Part shown: piece by piece, positions 17,243 to 27,789 of the stretch
Position numbering within the stretch: the first letter of the stretch is position 1
Layout: each line of letters begins with the position of its first letter
Source of the DNA: Crenobacter caeni
Lineage (GTDB): Bacteria > Pseudomonadota > Gammaproteobacteria > Burkholderiales > Chromobacteriaceae
Length of the DNA: 64,000 nt
Assembly (NCBI RefSeq): GCF_010435965.1
Contig: NZ_JAAGAA010000010.1
Coordinates: 1-64,000, forward strand
Reading direction: 5' to 3'
Program-made: the position numbers and the translations under genes
Notes under the pieces: generated by a model
The model's database searches: none
What the model was told of the DNA's origin: nothing
Seen by the model: the letters and a program-made list of their open reading frames with translations, nothing else

Positions 17243-18724
17243 TCAGCTCGTGCGACTGTCGCCTTCCTGCACGTTTCTGGACGGAAACTGCATCTCGTCC
17301 AGGCGGACGAAACGGGTCTTGTGGCGCCAGCGGTAACCCAGCCAGATCGCCAGGAACACCGGGATGCCGATATAGGTCGCCGCCACGCTCGCCCACGGGA
17401 TGTCCCGGGCGAAGAACGCCTCGTAGTTCTGGCCGAGCATCACGACCAGGCACAGCGCGAAAGCGAACAGCGGGCCGAACGGAAAGAAGCTCGCGTGGTA
17501 CGGCAGTTCGGACAGCGAGCGGCCCTGCGCGACAAAGCCCTTGCGGAAGCGGTAGTGAGAGATGGCGATGCCCAGCCACGCGATGAAGCCGCACAGGCCG
17601 GACAGGTTGACCAGCCACAGGTAGACGGTCTGGTCGCCGAACAGCGAGGAGACGAAACACAGTGCGCCAACCGCGGTGGTCAGGAGCAAGGCCGCCACCG
17701 GTACCCCGCCCTTGCTGACCCGGCCGAAAATCTTGGGCGCCTGCCCCATCTGCGCCATCGAATACAGGGTACGGGTCGACGCGTACATCCCCGAGTTGCC
17801 GGCCGACAGAATGGCGGTCAGGATCACCGCGTTCATCAGCGACGCGGCCGCCTTCACGCCGGTCTCCTCGAGCACCAGCGTGAACGGCGACACCGCGATG
17901 TCCTTCACGCCGGTCTGCAACAGGCGCGGGTCGTTGTAGGGCAGCAACACGCCGATCAGGAAGATCGACAGCACGTAGAAGATCAGGATCCGCCAGAAGA
18001 TCTGCTTGATCGCGTGCGGGATGGTCTTCTCGGGGTTCTGCGCCTCGCCGGCGGTCACGCCGACCAGCTCGGTCCCCTGGAAGGAGAAGCCGGCGATCAT
18101 GGCGACGCCGATGATCGCACCCAAGCCCCCGACGAAGGGCGCGTCGCCCACCGTCAGGTTGCCGAAGCCCGGGTGCGGGTTGTCGCCCCACGCGCCGAAC
18201 ACCATGCCGGTGCCGGTGATCAGGAACACCACCACCGCGATCACCTTGATCATCGCGAACCAGTACTCGCCCTCGCCGAAGCCGCGCACCGAGATCACGT
18301 TGAGCAGCACGAAAAGGCCGAGAAACAGCGCGCTCCACCAGATACCGGGCACGTCGGGAAACCAGAACGCCATCACGATCTGCGCGGCGGTCAGCTCGAC
18401 GGCGATGGTCACCGCCCAGTTGAACCAGTAGTTCCAGCCCTGCGCGAAGCCGAACGCCGGATCGACGAAGCGTTCGCTGTAGAGGGTGAACGAGCCGGAC
18501 TCGGGCATGTACGCCGCCATCTCGCCCAGCCCCGTCATCAGGAAGAACACCATCATCCCGATGACCAGGTAGGCCAGCGTCGCGCCGCCCGGGCCCGCCT
18601 GCGCGACCGACGCGCCGGAGGCGACGAACAGCCCGGTGCCGATCGCGCCGCCGATCGCGATCATGGTCAGGTGACGCGCCTCCAGGCTGCGGTGCAGCGT
18701 TTCCCCGCTGTGCTGGCTATCCAT
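17243..18724 (-). CDS. APC-family basic amino acid permease (LysP-like)
   Basis: A 493-residue, 12-TM amino acid-polyamine-organocation transporter. The N-terminal LEARHLTMIAIGGAIGTGLFVASG and the later FSFQGTELVGVTAGEA are typical of the LysP/AroP subgroup, proton symporters of lysine and other amino acids. MDSQHSG at 18724 is chosen as start; an in-frame upstream ATG adds a non-homologous leader. It precedes ctlX, so arginine, citrulline or lysine is a likely substrate. Confidence 0.88.
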   Translation of the reverse strand: MDSQHSGETLHRSLEARHLTMIAIGGAIGTGLFVASGASVAQAGPGGATLAYLVIGMMVFFLMTGLGEMAAYMPESGSFTLYSERFVDPAFGFAQGWNYWFNWAVTIAVELTAAQIVMAFWFPDVPGIWWSALFLGLFVLLNVISVRGFGEGEYWFAMIKVIAVVVFLITGTGMVFGAWGDNPHPGFGNLTVGDAPFVGGLGAIIGVAMIAGFSFQGTELVGVTAGEAQNPEKTIPHAIKQIFWRILIFYVLSIFLIGVLLPYNDPRLLQTGVKDIAVSPFTLVLEETGVKAAASLMNAVILTAILSAGNSGMYASTRTLYSMAQMGQAPKIFGRVSKGGVPVAALLLTTAVGALCFVSSLFGDQTVYLWLVNLSGLCGFIAWLGIAISHYRFRKGFVAQGRSLSELPYHASFFPFGPLFAFALCLVVMLGQNYEAFFARDIPWASVAATYIGIPVFLAIWLGYRWRHKTRFVRLDEMQFPSRNVQEGDSRTS

Positions 18725-18802
18725 GGTCCTGCCCCGTAGCAATTCATGACCATTACAAGATAGAGCCAGTCTTTGTGCTTCGCCTGCATAAGGCGCGCGC
18801 AC

Positions 18803-18832
18803 AAAAAAGGCCGCCCGTTGCAACGGGCGGCC
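18803..18832 (-). terminator. Rho-independent terminator of prlC
   Basis: On the reverse strand a long GGCCGCCCGTTG / CAACGGGCGGCC stem is followed by a run of six T residues. Confidence 0.85.
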
Positions 18833-18853
18833 TTGGCGCGCAGCGCGCCTGGC

Positions 18854-20887
18854 TTAATGCACGGCCTCGACCATGCCGCCGTGGCGCAGCAGCGCGTCGA
18901 TCTCAGGGTCGCGGCCGCGGAAGGCGCGGAACGACTCGAGCGCCGGGCGCGAGCCGCCCACCGCCAGGATCTCGTTCCAGAAGCGCGCGCCGGTTTCCGG
19001 GTTGGCGCCGCCGGCTTCCTCGAACGCAGCGTACGCGTCGGCGGACAGCACCTCGGCCCACTTGTAGCTGTAGTAGCCGGCCGCGTAACCGCCGCCGAAG
19101 ATATGGCTGAAGGTATTCGGGAAGCGGTTGTACGCCGGCGGGCGATTGACCGCCACCTCGTCGCGCACTGCCTCCAGCAGCGCCATCCAGTCGCCGTCCG
19201 GGTCCATCTGGTGGTACATCAGCATGTCAAACAGCGAGAACTCGAGCTGGCGCACCGTCATCATGCCGTTCTGGAAGTTCTTGGCGGCGATCATCTTGTC
19301 GTACAGCGCCTTGGGCAGCGGCTCGCCGCTGTCCACATGCGCGGTCATCCCCTGCAGCACGTCCCACTCCCAGCAGAAGTTCTCCATGAACTGGCTGGGC
19401 AGTTCGACCGCGTCCCATTCGACGCCGGAAATCCCCGATACGCCCAGCTCGTCGACGCGGGTGAGCAGGTGGTGCAGGCCGTGGCCGAACTCGTGGAACA
19501 GCGTGATCACCTCGTCGTGGGTGAACAGCGCGGGCTTGTCGCCGACCGGGCGCGTGAAGTTGCAGGTAAGGAAGGCCACCGGCTTTTGCACCGTACCGCC
19601 CTTGGCGCGGCGGCCGAACACGTCGGCCATCCACGCGCCGGGGCGCTTGCCTTCGCGTGCGTAGAGGTCGAGGTAGAAGCCGCCGATGAGCTCTCCATCC
19701 TTCACGATCTCGAAGTAGCGCACATCGTCGTGCCACACCGGTGCGTCGGCCTTGCGGATATCGACGCCGTACAGCGTGCGCACCACGCCGAACAGGCCTT
19801 CGAGCACGCGCCCTTCCGGGAAGTACTGGCGCAGCTCCTCGTCGGAGAAGGCGTAGCGCGCCTGGCGCAGCTTCTCGCTGGCGTAGGCGATGTCCCACGC
19901 CTCGAGCGTGTTAAGCCCCAGCGACTCGCGCGCGAACGCTTCCAGCGCCTGGCGGTCGGCGACCGCGTAAGGCTTGGCACGGCGGGCGAGGTCGCGCAGG
20001 AAGGCGATCACCTGCTCGGGCGATTCGGCCATCTTGGTCGCCAGCGACAGCTCGGCGTACGAGGCGAACCCCAGCAGCTGCGCTTCTTCGCGCGCCAGTT
20101 TCAGCTTCTCGCGCATGATGGGGGTGTTGTCCTGCGCCGCCGGGCCGAATTCGGACGCGCGCTTGGCGTACGCCTCGTACACCTCGGCGCGCAGCGCGCG
20201 GCTGTCGGCGTACTGCATCACCGGGAAGTAACACGGGAACTGCAGCGTCAGTTTGAAGCCCTCCTTGCCGTCGGCTGCGGCCATCGCGGCGAACATCGCG
20301 CGCGCGTCGTCCGGCACGCCGGCAAGCTCTGCTTCATCGGCAATGATTTTCACCCAGGCGTCGGTCGCGTCCTGCACGTTCTCGCTGAACTTGGCCGACA
20401 GCTCGGACATCCGGGTCGACACCTCGACGTAGCGCGCCTTCTTTTCATCCGGCAGCTCGGCGCCGGACAGGCGAAAATCGCGCAGGCCGTGCTCGACGAC
20501 GGTGCGCCGCGCCTGCGGCCACGCGGCAAAGTCCGGCAGTGCGGCCAGCGCCTGGTACTTGGCGAACAATTCGAGGTTCTGCCCAAGCTCGGTGCCGAAC
20601 AGCGTGACCTTGGGCAAGGCCGCGTTGAACGCGTCGCGCATGCCTTCCATATTGAGCACGCTGTTGAGGTGGTAGACGGCGTTCCAGGCGATACCCAGCC
20701 GCTCGGTGGCGTCGGTCAGCGGGCCTTCGACGTTGTCCCAGCTCGGCGCCTCCGGGTTGGCGGTGACGCGGGCCACGGCGGCACGCGCCTCGTCCAGCAG
20801 CTGGTCGATGGCGGGAGCGACATGCTCGGCACGGATCTCGTTGAAACGCGGCAGGCCGGTGAAGTCGAGCAGCGGGTTGTCTTTCAT
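18854..20887 (-). CDS. prlC: Oligopeptidase A (M3 metallopeptidase)
   Basis: A 677-residue cytoplasmic M3-family zinc peptidase, the usual length for oligopeptidase A, which degrades signal peptides and other short peptides. The zinc motif HEFGH begins at residue 465, and the C-terminal region carries the family block GGGYAAGYYSYKW. MKDNPLLDFTGLPRF is a typical start. It is divergent from the gamma-carbonic-anhydrase gene and ends in its own terminator. Confidence 0.95.
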   Translation of the reverse strand: MKDNPLLDFTGLPRFNEIRAEHVAPAIDQLLDEARAAVARVTANPEAPSWDNVEGPLTDATERLGIAWNAVYHLNSVLNMEGMRDAFNAALPKVTLFGTELGQNLELFAKYQALAALPDFAAWPQARRTVVEHGLRDFRLSGAELPDEKKARYVEVSTRMSELSAKFSENVQDATDAWVKIIADEAELAGVPDDARAMFAAMAAADGKEGFKLTLQFPCYFPVMQYADSRALRAEVYEAYAKRASEFGPAAQDNTPIMREKLKLAREEAQLLGFASYAELSLATKMAESPEQVIAFLRDLARRAKPYAVADRQALEAFARESLGLNTLEAWDIAYASEKLRQARYAFSDEELRQYFPEGRVLEGLFGVVRTLYGVDIRKADAPVWHDDVRYFEIVKDGELIGGFYLDLYAREGKRPGAWMADVFGRRAKGGTVQKPVAFLTCNFTRPVGDKPALFTHDEVITLFHEFGHGLHHLLTRVDELGVSGISGVEWDAVELPSQFMENFCWEWDVLQGMTAHVDSGEPLPKALYDKMIAAKNFQNGMMTVRQLEFSLFDMLMYHQMDPDGDWMALLEAVRDEVAVNRPPAYNRFPNTFSHIFGGGYAAGYYSYKWAEVLSADAYAAFEEAGGANPETGARFWNEILAVGGSRPALESFRAFRGRDPEIDALLRHGGMVEAVH

Positions 20888-20957
20888 CGTTTTGTCATCC
20901 TTGGTCGGGGCTCGCCTGTATCATAGGCGCGGATAAGCGACAGATGAGGACAAGACC

Positions 20958-21515
20958 ATGAATCACAATATCCGTGCCTTCGACGGCGTCTCCCCGGTCG
21001 TCGACCCGACCGCGTGGGTCGACCCGGCCGCAGTCGTGATCGGCGAGGTGGCGCTGGCCGCGCGCGCGTCGGTATGGCCGTGCGCGGTGGTGCGCGGCGA
21101 CGTCAACCGCATCACCATCGGCGAGGCGAGCAATGTGCAGGACTTCGCGATGCTGCACGTCAGCCACAAGAAGGCGGACGACCCAGAAGGCGCGCCGCTC
21201 ACCATCGGCCGCCGGGTGACCATTGGCCACCACGTGACGCTGCACGGCTGCACCATCGAGGACGAATGCCTGATCGGCATCGGCACCATCGTGCTCGACC
21301 GCGCGCATATCGAGAAGCACGTGCTGGTCGGCGCCGGCTCGCTGGTGCCGCCGGGCAAGCGGCTGGAGTCCGGCCACCTGTATCTGGGCAACCCGGTGAA
21401 GAAGGTGCGGCCGTTAAGCGCCGAGGAGATCGCCTACTTCGCGTACTCGGCCGAGCACTACGTGCGGCTGATGGGCAAACACCGCGTGAGCCTGGCCGAA
21501 GATGACATGACATAA
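20958..21515 (+). CDS. Gamma-carbonic anhydrase family protein (YrdA-like)
   Basis: A 185-residue left-handed beta-helix protein built of hexapeptide repeats (VVIGEVALAARASVWP, RGDVNRITIG, IGIGTIVLDRAHI). His residues at the trimer metal site are seen in MLHVS and VTIGHHVTLHG. Many YrdA-like members bind zinc but have no proven carbonic anhydrase activity, so the molecular role is uncertain. It is transcribed alone, 58 bases ahead of an MCP gene. Confidence 0.88.
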   Translation: MNHNIRAFDGVSPVVDPTAWVDPAAVVIGEVALAARASVWPCAVVRGDVNRITIGEASNVQDFAMLHVSHKKADDPEGAPLTIGRRVTIGHHVTLHGCTIEDECLIGIGTIVLDRAHIEKHVLVGAGSLVPPGKRLESGHLYLGNPVKKVRPLSAEEIAYFAYSAEHYVRLMGKHRVSLAEDDMT

Positions 21516-21573
21516 AACGGCAACAGACGCCGTTTAAGCTGCTGCCGTCCAGTTTCCCGAACGGTAGCCGTCC

Positions 21574-23217
21574 ATGACCATCAGCCAGCGCCTGTGGGCG
21601 TCCGTCGTGTTCACCCTGCTGTGCCTGCTCGCGGTCGTCGCCGTCAGCGCGTCGCTGCTTGGCGCGTCGGTCGACGACCTGAAATCCCAGCGCCGGCATC
21701 AGGACGCGGTCACCGCGCTTTACGCACTCAAGGGCGAGGCGCTGTCGCTCGCGCGCGCCGACCCCCTGCTCGACGACACTGCACGCCGCCTCGAGCGCGC
21801 CGACATGGCGTTCAGGCAGACGCTGCCGCTGGTCGAGGCGGCGCTGCCGGCCGAGAGCCGGCCCGCGTTCACGCAAGCCGTCCACAAGAACTGGCAGGCC
21901 TACCAAGCCCAGCTTGCCTCGGCGATCCGCATCGCCGCCGACGCCCCGGAAGACGCGCTGGCGATCCCACAGGCCGCGTACGACAGCTTCCTCGTGCCGC
22001 TGGTCGCCGCGCTCGACGCCGAAACCGCCCGCCGCCAGCAGCAACAGCGCAGCGAAGGCGAACGCGTCACCGCCTTGCTCGAACGCATGCAGTATCTGGT
22101 GCTCGGCCCGCTCGCGCTCGCCGGCTGCGCGATCCTCCTCGCACAGGGCCTGTTGGCGCGCTGGCTGAAAGCCCGGCTCGCCGCGATCGACCGCGCCGCT
22201 GCCGCGCTCGCCGACGGCTGGCTGTCGGCCCGCCTGCCCGAAACCGGCCGCGACGAACTGAGTCACACCGCGCAGGGCGTCAACCGCTTCCTCGACAAGC
22301 TTGCCACCCTGCTCGAACGGGTGCGCCGCCAGGCCGAACAGGGCGCCGAGGAGAGCGCGCGCGTCGGTGAACTGGCGCGTCAGGCGATCGCCATCAGCGA
22401 GGCGCAGGCCGAGGCGGCCGAGGGGTCGCGCGAAGCCGCCGGCCGCGTCGACACTGCGGCCACCGGCATCGCGCGCCACCTGCAAGTGATCGAGGCCGGC
22501 ACCGCCGACGTCGCCCGCCGCAGCGCCAGCGCGCGCGCCGCCTGCGAAGACGGTGCGCGCAAGATGAGCGAGCTGCTCGGCCGCGTCGACAGCGCGAGCG
22601 CCAATATGGCAGAGCTAGGCCGCGCCAGCGGCGAGATCCGCAGCGTCAGCACGCTGATCCGCGACATCGCCGACCAGACCAACCTGCTCGCGCTGAACGC
22701 CGCGATCGAGGCGGCGCGCGCCGGCGAGGCCGGCCGCGGCTTCGCGGTGGTCGCCGACGAGGTGAGGAAACTGGCCGAGCGCACCCGCGACGCCACTTGC
22801 GGCATCGCGGGTGCGCTGGAAGAAATCGAGACGGTCTCCGCGGCACTTGGCGGCACGCTGGGCGCCGCCGCTGCGACCGGCGCCGACAGCCGGCAAGCGC
22901 AGCAGGCGCAGGCCGACACCCTGGCCGCGGTGGACGCCGCGCTGGCCGAAGCCACCGCCAAGGTCGCCTACATCGGCGAGGCGGCCGAAGAGCAGGAGGC
23001 GAGCGGCCGACAGATCGTCGAGCGCAGCGAGCACCTCGCCCTGCAGGCCGGCGACATCGCCGGCCATCTTGCCCGCATCGCCCCGCTGCTCGAACAGCTC
23101 GACCGCGCGTCCGGCGCGCTGCTGGCCGAACTTGGCTGGTTCAGGCTGGACGCGCCGCCCGGGCAGGCGGACGCGGCCAGCCGCCCCGTTTACAGCACCG
23201 CCAGCGCCGCAGCGTAG
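21574..23217 (+). CDS. Methyl-accepting chemotaxis protein
   Basis: A 547-residue transducer. TM1 spans about residues 7-29, a periplasmic helical sensor about 30-170, TM2 about 172-197, a short HAMP-like linker, and a cytoplasmic signalling domain with the conserved hairpin tip [20 protein letters not shown] followed by [18 protein letters not shown]. The periplasmic domain looks like a four-helix bundle, so the ligand cannot be predicted. Its 3' end overlaps the convergent tpx gene by 28 bases. Confidence 0.93.
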   Translation: MTISQRLWASVVFTLLCLLAVVAVSASLLGASVDDLKSQRRHQDAVTALYALKGEALSLARADPLLDDTARRLERADMAFRQTLPLVEAALPAESRPAFTQAVHKNWQAYQAQLASAIRIAADAPEDALAIPQAAYDSFLVPLVAALDAETARRQQQQRSEGERVTALLERMQYLVLGPLALAGCAILLAQGLLARWLKARLAAIDRAAAALADGWLSARLPETGRDELSHTAQGVNRFLDKLATLLERVRRQAEQGAEESARVGELARQAIAISEAQAEAAEGSREAAGRVDTAATGIARHLQVIEAGTADVARRSASARAACEDGARKMSELLGRVDSASANMAELGRASGEIRSVSTLIRDIADQTNLLALNAAIEAARAGEAGRGFAVVADEVRKLAERTRDATCGIAGALEEIETVSAALGGTLGAAAATGADSRQAQQAQADTLAAVDAALAEATAKVAYIGEAAEEQEASGRQIVERSEHLALQAGDIAGHLARIAPLLEQLDRASGALLAELGWFRLDAPPGQADAASRPVYSTASAAA

Positions 23218-23684
23218 TCGGGCTCGTCGCCCACTTCGCCGACCAACTGGCTGTACAGCACCCGGTCGTCTTCGCCGAGCACCACCACCGCGCGCGCGCA
23301 CAGGCCGACCAGCGGGCCGCTGGCGAACTCGACGCCCCAATCCTTGCGGAACTCGGGGTGGCGGAAGGTCGACAGGTTGACGACGCCGTCGATGCCCTCG
23401 GCGCCGCAGAAACGCTTCTGCGCGAACGGCAAATCGGCCGAGATGCACAGCACGGTCACGCCGTCGCGCCCGGCGGCCTGCTCGTTGAACTTGCGCACCG
23501 ACAGCGCGCAGGTCGGCGTGTCGACGCTCGGGAAGATGTTGAGGATCTTCTTGCCGGCGAAGCTTGCGAGCGTGACCTCGGAGAGGTCGGCACCGGTCAG
23601 CGTCAACGCCGGCGCGCTCGCGCCGACGGCCGGCAACTGGCCGGCCACTTCGACCGGGTTGCCGCGCAGGGTGATGGTAGGCAT
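23190..23684 (-). CDS. tpx: Thiol peroxidase
   Basis: A 164-residue atypical 2-Cys peroxiredoxin that reduces hydroperoxides. The peroxidatic Cys59 is in SVDTPTC and the resolving Cys93 in KRFC, with the usual separation for Tpx. The start at 23684 is supported by AAGGAG upstream. It is convergent with, and overlaps, the MCP gene. Confidence 0.95.
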   Translation of the reverse strand: MPTITLRGNPVEVAGQLPAVGASAPALTLTGADLSEVTLASFAGKKILNIFPSVDTPTCALSVRKFNEQAAGRDGVTVLCISADLPFAQKRFCGAEGIDGVVNLSTFRHPEFRKDWGVEFASGPLVGLCARAVVVLGEDDRVLYSQLVGEVGDEPDYAAALAVL

Positions 23685-23757
23685 GGGCTCTGCTCCTTGT
23701 GGATGGACGCACCATCGTGCGCTACATGCCATGGAGATTCAACCACACGCACTGTAG

Positions 23758-23787
23758 GGTGGGTTAGGCCGCAGGCCGTAACCCACC
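23758..23787. repeat. REP-like palindrome (GGTGGGTTA / TAACCCACC)
   Basis: A nine-base inverted repeat separated by 12 bases, in the short gap between tpx and the CMD-family gene. The motif resembles small extragenic palindromes dispersed in proteobacterial genomes; only one copy was noticed here. Confidence 0.5.
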
Positions 23788-23834
23788 GGCTATCCGACAT
23801 CTACTCACGCCACCTCGCACGACCTTACGCCCCC

Positions 23835-24224
23835 CTACTCCACCATCTCCAGCCCCATCTCCGCCATCAGCTCGCGGGCGACGCGAAAGCCCTCGACCGC
23901 CGCCGGCGCACCGCCGTAGACGCCGGCGTGCAGCAGCACCTCGCGGATCTCGGTGAGGCTGGCGCCGTTGTTCAGCGCGCCGCGCAGGTGCCCCTTGAGT
24001 TCGGTGCTGCGCCCGAGCACGGCGAGCATCGCGCAGGTCAGCAGGCTGCGCGTCTTGAGGTCGATGCCGCCGCGCTGCCAGGTGCTGCCCCACGCGTGCT
24101 CGTTCACCCAGTCCTGCAGGGGCTGCGAGAAGGCGTCGGCGCCGCCCATCGCGCGCGCGACAAACGCCTCCCCCATCACCCGCGTGCGCATCTCAAGGCC
24201 CGCCTGCTTGTCCTGTTCGCTCAT
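23835..24224 (-). CDS. Carboxymuconolactone decarboxylase family protein
   Basis: A 129-residue all-helical protein of the CMD/AhpD-like superfamily. The core SLLTCAMLAVLGRSTELKGH carries the conserved Cys and His region and is followed by GALNNGASLTEIREVLLHAGVYGG. PcaC of the protocatechuate pathway has this size and pattern, but no other pca genes are nearby, so an oxidoreductase-like role is also possible. AGGGAG precedes the chosen start. It follows the EamA gene at 24242 on the same strand. Confidence 0.85.
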   Translation of the reverse strand: MSEQDKQAGLEMRTRVMGEAFVARAMGGADAFSQPLQDWVNEHAWGSTWQRGGIDLKTRSLLTCAMLAVLGRSTELKGHLRGALNNGASLTEIREVLLHAGVYGGAPAAVEGFRVARELMAEMGLEMVE

Positions 24225-24241
24225 GTTGTTCTCCCTATGGT

Positions 24242-25141
24242 TCAACGGTTCGCCCGCGCGGCCAGCCACACGCCGGTCAGGATCAGCGCGAAGCCCATGG
24301 CGTGGTAGGCGCGGAAGGCCTCGCCCAGGAACACCACCGACAGCAGCGCGCCGAACATCGGCATCAGGTGGATGAAGCTGCCGGCGCGCGCGGCGCCGAC
24401 GCGGGCGACCCCGAGGTTGTAAAAGTAGTAGGCGGCGACCGACGGCAGGGTGCCGACGTAGGCGAAGGTGACGAGGGTGGTCGCGTTCAGCGGCGCGCGC
24501 GCGCCGGACGCGAACTCAAACAGGAAAAAAGGCGCGATCGCGCACAGGCCGATCGCCACCAGCACGGTGAGCAGGCCCAGCCGGTTGAGCGTGGCCGGCA
24601 GGCCGCGCAGCAACAGCGTATACAGCGCCCACGCGACCATCGCGCCGAACACGATCAGGTCGCCGTGGTTGATCTCCAGCCGCATCAGCCGCAGCGGGTC
24701 GCCATGCGCGACGATCGCGAGCACGCCGACGAACGACAGCGCGATCGCCGCCAGCTGCCGCGCACCGGCCTTCATGCCGAAGAACAGCGCGCCCAGAAGC
24801 ACGATCAGGATGGGAATGAAGGAATTCATCAGCACCGCGTTGGTCGCGGTGGTCGACTGCACGCCCAGATAAACCAGCGAATTGAAGCCGGCGATGCCGA
24901 GTACACCCAGCAGCACCAGGCGCCGCCAGTGCGGCAGCCACAGCGCGCGCTCGCGCCAAGCGGGGCCTGCACCGAAGGGCAGCAGCACCAAGAGCGCGAT
25001 CGCCCAGCGGGCGAAGGACAGGGTCAAGGGCGGGATGCTGGCGTGCGTCGCGCGGGCGAGCACGAAGTTGCCCGACCAGAACAGCGTGGTCAGGATCAGC
25101 AGCAGGTAGGCGGAAGTCTGGGCAGGGCGCGGGGTCGTCAT
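24242..25141 (-). CDS. EamA/DMT-family transporter (RhtA/YdcZ-like)
   Basis: A 299-residue, ten-TM protein with two EamA repeats (TTLFWSGNFVLARA in the first, VAWALYTLLLRGLP and SVVFLGEAFRAYH in the second). It is not closely related to the two DMT paralogues at 243 and 4100 by eye. The start at 25141 (MTTPRPAQ) has a weak AAGG upstream; a start seven codons earlier lacks one. Such proteins are often amino-acid or metabolite exporters; the substrate is unknown. Confidence 0.85.
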   Translation of the reverse strand: MTTPRPAQTSAYLLLILTTLFWSGNFVLARATHASIPPLTLSFARWAIALLVLLPFGAGPAWRERALWLPHWRRLVLLGVLGIAGFNSLVYLGVQSTTATNAVLMNSFIPILIVLLGALFFGMKAGARQLAAIALSFVGVLAIVAHGDPLRLMRLEINHGDLIVFGAMVAWALYTLLLRGLPATLNRLGLLTVLVAIGLCAIAPFFLFEFASGARAPLNATTLVTFAYVGTLPSVAAYYFYNLGVARVGAARAGSFIHLMPMFGALLSVVFLGEAFRAYHAMGFALILTGVWLAARANR

Positions 25142-25199
25142 CCCCCGACCTTGCCATGCCATTTAAATGGAGGCAAGTCAGGGGAAACCACGGGCAGGC

Positions 25200-26636
25200 T
25201 CAGTGCACGGCGGCGTGGTCGGCCGCGCGGTTGGCGACGCGTTGCGGTGCGAGCGAGCCGACGATCATGCCAAAGAGGCTCATCAGGAAGCCGACCAGTT
25301 GCGGCGGCCAGAACGCGTCGTCGGTGTAGGTGAGTTCGAGCGACACCCACGAGATCACCCCCAGCGCGATCGCGCACAGCGCGCCCTGGGTAGTCGCACG
25401 GCGCCAGAACACGCCGGCGATCAGTGGCACCGACGCGGCGACCAGGGTTACCTTGTACGCGTTGCCGACCATCTCGTAGATGCTGGCGTCCGACAGCAAC
25501 GCGAACGCCGTGGTCGAGATCGCGGCGACCACGATGGAGATCCGCATCGCGCGCATGAACTGGCGGTCGGTCATCCGCGGCATCAGGTGCTTGAGCACGT
25601 TCTCGGTGAAGGTGACCGAAGGCGCCATCAGCGTGCCCGACGCGGTCGACATGATCGCCGAGAGCAGCGCGCCGAAGAACAGCGCCTGCGCGAACAGCGG
25701 CGTCTTGTCGAGGATCAGCGTCGGCAGGATCATCTGCGGGTCGACCTCGCCCACCCGCGCGACCATCTCGGGTTCGATCAGCGAGGCGGCGTAGGTGAGG
25801 AAGATCGGCAGCATGCAAAAGCACAGGTAGAACATCGCGCCCAGGATGGTGCCGCGCTGGGCGACCTGCTCGCTCTTGGCCGACATCACGCGCTGGTAGA
25901 TGTCCTGCTGCGGAATCGACCCCAGCATCATGGTGATCGCGGCGCCGATGAAGGCGACGACGGTCCTGGGTTCGGTGTCGTGCAGGAAGGTCAGCTTGCC
26001 CGCGCTTGCCGCGTGCGAGACCACCGCGACGGGGCCGCCGGCCATGCCGCCGATCAGCCACACCAGGTACAAGAGGCCGATCACGATGATCGACATCTGC
26101 AAAAAATCGGTGAACGCGACCGACAGCATGCCGCCCATCAGCGTATACACCAGCACGATGCCCGCGCCGATCAGCGTGCCCTGAGTGGTGCTGATCGCAC
26201 CGTCGGAGAGCACGTTGAACACCACGCCCAGCGCGGTCATCTGCGCGGCGATCCAGCCGAGGTAGGACAGGATGATGACGATGCTGGTCAGCGCCTCGAC
26301 CAGCGGACCGTAGCGCTTGCGGAAGAAGTCGCCGATGGTCAGCAAGTTCATCCGGTACAGGCGGCGCGCGAAGAACACGCCGACCAGCATCAGGCAGGCG
26401 AACGAGCCGAACGGGTCTTCGACGATGCCGCCGAAGCCCTCCGCGAGGAAGGTCGACGGGATGCCGAGGATGGCCTCGGAGCCGAACCAGGTGGCGAACA
26501 CCATCGCGGTCACCACCGGCAACGGCATGCTCGAACCGGCGGTGGCAAAGTCTTTGGAGTTCTTGACCCGAGTGGACGCGTACACGCCCACACCCATGGT
26601 CAGCAGAAGATAGAGTACGACGAAGCCGATCAGCAT
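25200..26636 (-). CDS. Sodium:solute symporter (SSS family)
   Basis: A 478-residue, about 13-TM protein related to PutP/PanF-type sodium symporters. FATWFGSEAILGIP and later SAIMSTASGTLMAPSVTFTEN are typical of the family core. The start at 26636 begins the first hydrophobic helix (MLIGFVVLYLL) with GGAG upstream. It is single-gene, with a candidate operator about 185-210 bases upstream of its start. The substrate is not evident. Confidence 0.87.
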   Translation of the reverse strand: MLIGFVVLYLLLTMGVGVYASTRVKNSKDFATAGSSMPLPVVTAMVFATWFGSEAILGIPSTFLAEGFGGIVEDPFGSFACLMLVGVFFARRLYRMNLLTIGDFFRKRYGPLVEALTSIVIILSYLGWIAAQMTALGVVFNVLSDGAISTTQGTLIGAGIVLVYTLMGGMLSVAFTDFLQMSIIVIGLLYLVWLIGGMAGGPVAVVSHAASAGKLTFLHDTEPRTVVAFIGAAITMMLGSIPQQDIYQRVMSAKSEQVAQRGTILGAMFYLCFCMLPIFLTYAASLIEPEMVARVGEVDPQMILPTLILDKTPLFAQALFFGALLSAIMSTASGTLMAPSVTFTENVLKHLMPRMTDRQFMRAMRISIVVAAISTTAFALLSDASIYEMVGNAYKVTLVAASVPLIAGVFWRRATTQGALCAIALGVISWVSLELTYTDDAFWPPQLVGFLMSLFGMIVGSLAPQRVANRAADHAAVH

Positions 26637-26821
26637 GGCGCGGGGTCTCCACCCGTTTTTTGTAAGGCGGCCGATTATCCGCCATACGGGGGGCAGGCCA
26701 AAGCGGCAAGGCAAAAAAAAATCGGTCCGGCGCCGGATCAGCCACCTGCGCGGGTCGACGGGCCGCCGCCTGCGCCTTGTCTGACAAGGTTTGCGCACGC
26801 AAACGGCCTAAATATGCAAAT

Positions 26822-26848
26822 GTTTAACACTCGTCAAATATGTTAAAC
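26822..26848. promoter_or_regulatory. Perfect inverted repeat, candidate operator
   Basis: GTTTAACA-N11-TGTTAAAC lies in an AT-rich pocket between the SSS transporter start and the 3' end of the upstream MBL gene. The symmetry and AT content suit binding of a dimeric regulator. The regulator is not identified. Confidence 0.45.
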
Positions 26849-26873
26849 AAATACAACACTGCCCGCGCCCAAG

Positions 26874-27713
<840 letters not shown>

Positions 27714-27789
27714 CGGAGTTCCTTCGCAATCAGGACAAAGACCCCATTATCGGCACCGCCACCGGATATGCAAATGGCAATTCAGGTGA

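Noticed and set aside
18773-20926. 717-codon forward frame opposite prlC
   Set aside because: It is a shadow of the M3 peptidase gene, which has HEFGH and correct length.
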